This document shows, piece after piece, positions 21,592 to 23,553 of a stretch of DNA of 23,553 bases. Position 1 is the first letter of the stretch; each line of letters opens with the position of its first letter. The DNA is from JAKAGE01 sp964416665 (GTDB taxonomy: Bacteria > Patescibacteriota > Minisyncoccia > UBA6257 > 2-01-FULL-56-20). The notes under the pieces were generated by a model. That model searched no databases. It was not told the DNA's origin and saw only the letters and a list, made by a program, of their open reading frames with translations. The translations under genes and the position numbers were made by a program. The DNA lies in the NCBI GenBank assembly GCA_964416665.1, contig CAYQFA010000010.1, positions 1 to 23,553 on the forward strand. The letters are read 5' to 3'.

Positions 21592-23553
21592 ATGAAAAAA
21601 ATGATCACGCACAAAAAATATCGATTCGTAGCGATCGGCGGTGCGGTCTTTCTGCTGGTGACGGCAGCGGCCGTTGTGGGGTGGTACCGTCCGCAGAAGG
21701 ACACGACGGCATCCGCGCAAACCGTTACGGGCGGGGTTGTGCCACAGATCGGTCTTGATATTGGAGATTATGGGGATTGCTCTCATAACTATAATGAAGG
21801 CGGTGTGCCAAATGATGGACCAACCGGTAATATGCCGGGAAATAATTTTTGGACCCCGGTTGGAGGGGGCGATTCGGGATATATCGGCATTTATTATCAT
21901 GGTGTAAACTCGGGGTACTCCCAAGGAGACTGTGTCCAGGCCGGATTTCAAAGTCAAAACAAGGGATTGCTTAATGAAGATTTTCGCGTCGGCATCCGCT
22001 CTGAAATCTATAGCGACGGAGATTGCAACCTTAGTGAGTTTGGCGCTTGGCAGTATACGCCGTGGGCGAGTGCGGGAGGAGGCGATTCGCCGATGACTTC
22101 CCGAGTCTCCGGCACGAACGGATCTACCTGTTTTCAGTTGAGGGTGCAAACGAGCACGCTTCCGGTCGGAACGGTTATCAATCAAAGCAATATCAACTTT
22201 TCGGTAAATGCGGGAACGGTGGGCGGTTTCATTGGAACCGCGTCCGCCGGGAGCAACTGTTCTCTTACTTATTACAATCCTGGCGCCGGCGGGCCGCCGT
22301 CCGGGGTTTGCATGATGACCCATGTCGCCAACGGAGGAGGTTGGTTCAACACCATAGGGGTGAGTCTGAGTGGTGTTTCTAGTGAAGGCGCCCAGGAGGC
22401 GGCCAATAATATCCCAACCACGTTCAACCCCAATGAGACAAAGACGGCGGGCGGTGATGGCAATCCGCTCTCGATCACGATGAAGAACACTGGTTCGGTG
22501 TCCTGGTATTCGACGTTCACATCGAAAGACACAGGGGTTCCGTCCGGAACATGTAACTACAGTTACGGCAACTCCGGAGTGAACGATGCGCCGGCGAGCG
22601 GGAGTCAATCCGGCGCCCAATGCACCGTTCCAGTTCTTCTCACATCTCAGAACTATTTCCTCGTCCACGCGTCATCGTCCTTTTCAATGTCTCCGGAAAA
22701 GATACCAATTACCTATAATGCGATAAAAACGACGACCTATGTCCCGGCGCATACGGAAACTATCACGGCAGATTGTTTTCAGGATGGACCTTTTGATTTC
22801 GAGCAACAGTGCCCGTTACCGGACGGATCTTCTTGCTCTGGTGGAACGTGTTCTGGCTCCCAGCAGGTCCCCGAATCATGGGATGTTTCCTATAGCGGCG
22901 GTGGCTATGCGTCCGCCATCGCTTCCGGGCAGAGTGTAGTATTCCCCGTCTCTTCGATTGCCGCGCCCTCAGCTCCGAGCACATACGATGAGACCTGGCA
23001 AATGCAGGGCAACGGCACTTCCTTTGGCGCGCCCTTCACGCTTCCTATAACGGTGGGAGGGGCCCCCTCCGCTGGTACCATCAATGTGGTTTCGGAAAAT
23101 GCCACAACGAGTGCTCCGGTGAATGCATCGTGGCAGGTAACCGCTGGAATGCTTCCCAACATGGATGCTTGTGCCTTTGATAGCACGAGCGCATCATGCT
23201 CAGGAACATCGGCAACGTATAAAAATATTCCGATCGGTGGTGACCCCGTCGGCGTTTCCCCGAATGCGACATCGGCAGGTCCGCTCTACGCATTGCGAGG
23301 CGTGGAAGAACGGCCGAGCATCGCTTTGAAAAAGAACAGCAGCCTCATTGGTGATCTCTTCGCTCTCTCAAGGGGTCTTCTCGCGGGCGTTGCCAACGCG
23401 GCCACGGTTTGTAGCTACGTGGGAACGCCGGGTCAGCCATGCCCATCGGCGGATCTTAATGTCCCCGCGCAGACCCTGGTCAACTCCGGCGATATCGCGA
23501 ACTTCACCATCCTCTGGGATCCCCTCGCCGCGATGACCGTCACCCCGCAGACC
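21592..23553 (+). CDS. Large anchored cell-surface protein with NBR1-like (FW) Ig domain, 3' end outside the window
   Basis: The frame is open for 654 codons to the window edge. A basic N-terminus (KKMITHKKYR) leads into a membrane segment at about 11-31, followed by a Gly/Ser/Asn-rich beta region. SITMKNTGSVSW (near residue 295) and VVFPVSSIAAPSAPSTYDETWQ with FGAPFTLPITV (about 448-488) match the start and the end of the FW/NBR1-type Ig domain (NTGTxxW ... APxxPGxYxxxW ... FG). Between them lies a long insert with a Cys cluster, DCFQDGPFDFEQQCPLPDGS then SCSGGTCSGS. There are many Cys residues, probably in disulfides. NASSA-type linkers and a second NATVCSYVGTPGQPCP region near 600 suggest repeating modules. 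It is probably surface-exposed and used in adhesion or as a scaffold. There is no SD. Confidence 0.8.
   Translation, partial: MKKMITHKKYRFVAIGGAVFLLVTAAAVVGWYRPQKDTTASAQTVTGGVVPQIGLDIGDYGDCSHNYNEGGVPNDGPTGNMPGNNFWTPVGGGDSGYIGIYYHGVNSGYSQGDCVQAGFQSQNKGLLNEDFRVGIRSEIYSDGDCNLSEFGAWQYTPWASAGGGDSPMTSRVSGTNGSTCFQLRVQTSTLPVGTVINQSNINFSVNAGTVGGFIGTASAGSNCSLTYYNPGAGGPPSGVCMMTHVANGGGWFNTIGVSLSGVSSEGAQEAANNIPTTFNPNETKTAGGDGNPLSITMKNTGSVSWYSTFTSKDTGVPSGTCNYSYGNSGVNDAPASGSQSGAQCTVPVLLTSQNYFLVHASSSFSMSPEKIPITYNAIKTTTYVPAHTETITADCFQDGPFDFEQQCPLPDGSSCSGGTCSGSQQVPESWDVSYSGGGYASAIASGQSVVFPVSSIAAPSAPSTYDETWQMQGNGTSFGAPFTLPITVGGAPSAGTINVVSENATTSAPVNASWQVTAGMLPNMDACAFDSTSASCSGTSATYKNIPIGGDPVGVSPNATSAGPLYALRGVEERPSIALKKNSSLIGDLFALSRGLLAGVANAATVCSYVGTPGQPCPSADLNVPAQTLVNSGDIANFTILWDPLAAMTVTPQT

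Noticed and set aside
21559..22668. A 369-codon minus-strand frame
   Set aside because: It is antisense to the large surface protein, whose plus-strand frame is open to the window edge and has a signal anchor and FW-domain motifs.
1..23553. CRISPR array, rRNA genes or a replication origin
   Set aside because: No regularly spaced repeats, rRNA-like segments or clusters of DnaA-box-like sequences were seen.

Overview
The window most likely comes from a Patescibacteria/CPR (Parcubacteria-like) genome of roughly balanced GC content. This is an inference from gene content: many small proteins with one N-terminal membrane anchor, a CYTH-domain protein, FtsH, adaptor proteins without any sign of an outer membrane, and mostly no Shine-Dalgarno sequences. 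No taxonomic marker gene is present.

Layout. Positions 1-950 hold tRNA-Gly(UCC) on the minus strand, a small anchored coiled-coil protein and a tRNA with a UAU anticodon (Ile). From just after that tRNA to about 7,480 lies a mosaic of foreign and mostly broken genes. In order these are the C-terminal end of a serine recombinase, the C-terminal half of a Dam-type methylase, the N-terminal half of a conjugation-type ATPase, an operon of dehydrogenase, membrane protein and truncated ATP-grasp, the C-terminal half of a radical SAM enzyme, a fragment of a C45-type (penicillin acyltransferase-like) hydrolase, a helix-turn-helix regulator without its HTH, and a degenerate RuvC-like protein. The joins are abrupt. 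The dehydrogenase operon has its own sigma70 promoter and a strong SD, unlike the genes outside the mosaic.

From about 8,000 onward the genes are intact. A CYTH enzyme and ftsH converge on a 21-bp terminator stem. FtsH and an M50-like membrane protease are divergent, 43 bp apart. A phospholipase D/cardiolipin synthase gene and an AttH/CrtC-like lipocalin-fold gene overlap as TAATG. After a secreted Cys-containing protein comes an export block: DrrA/DrrB-like ABC transporter, a long coiled-coil HlyD-type adaptor and a second, hairpin-less adaptor. Then come a YecD-like isochorismatase-fold protein, a P3A-type (proton) P-type ATPase, a small anchored protein and the first 654 residues of a large cell-surface protein with an NBR1-like (FW) Ig domain, which runs off the window.

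How they fit together. The right two thirds reads as cell-envelope biology: membrane protein quality control, lipid remodelling, export, proton transport and surface display. Several of these genes have a -10 box only 7-10 nt before the start codon, which suggests leaderless or nearly leaderless mRNAs. The left mosaic is best explained as a decayed integrated element beside a tRNA gene or as repeated capture of unrelated DNA; an assembly artefact must also be considered.
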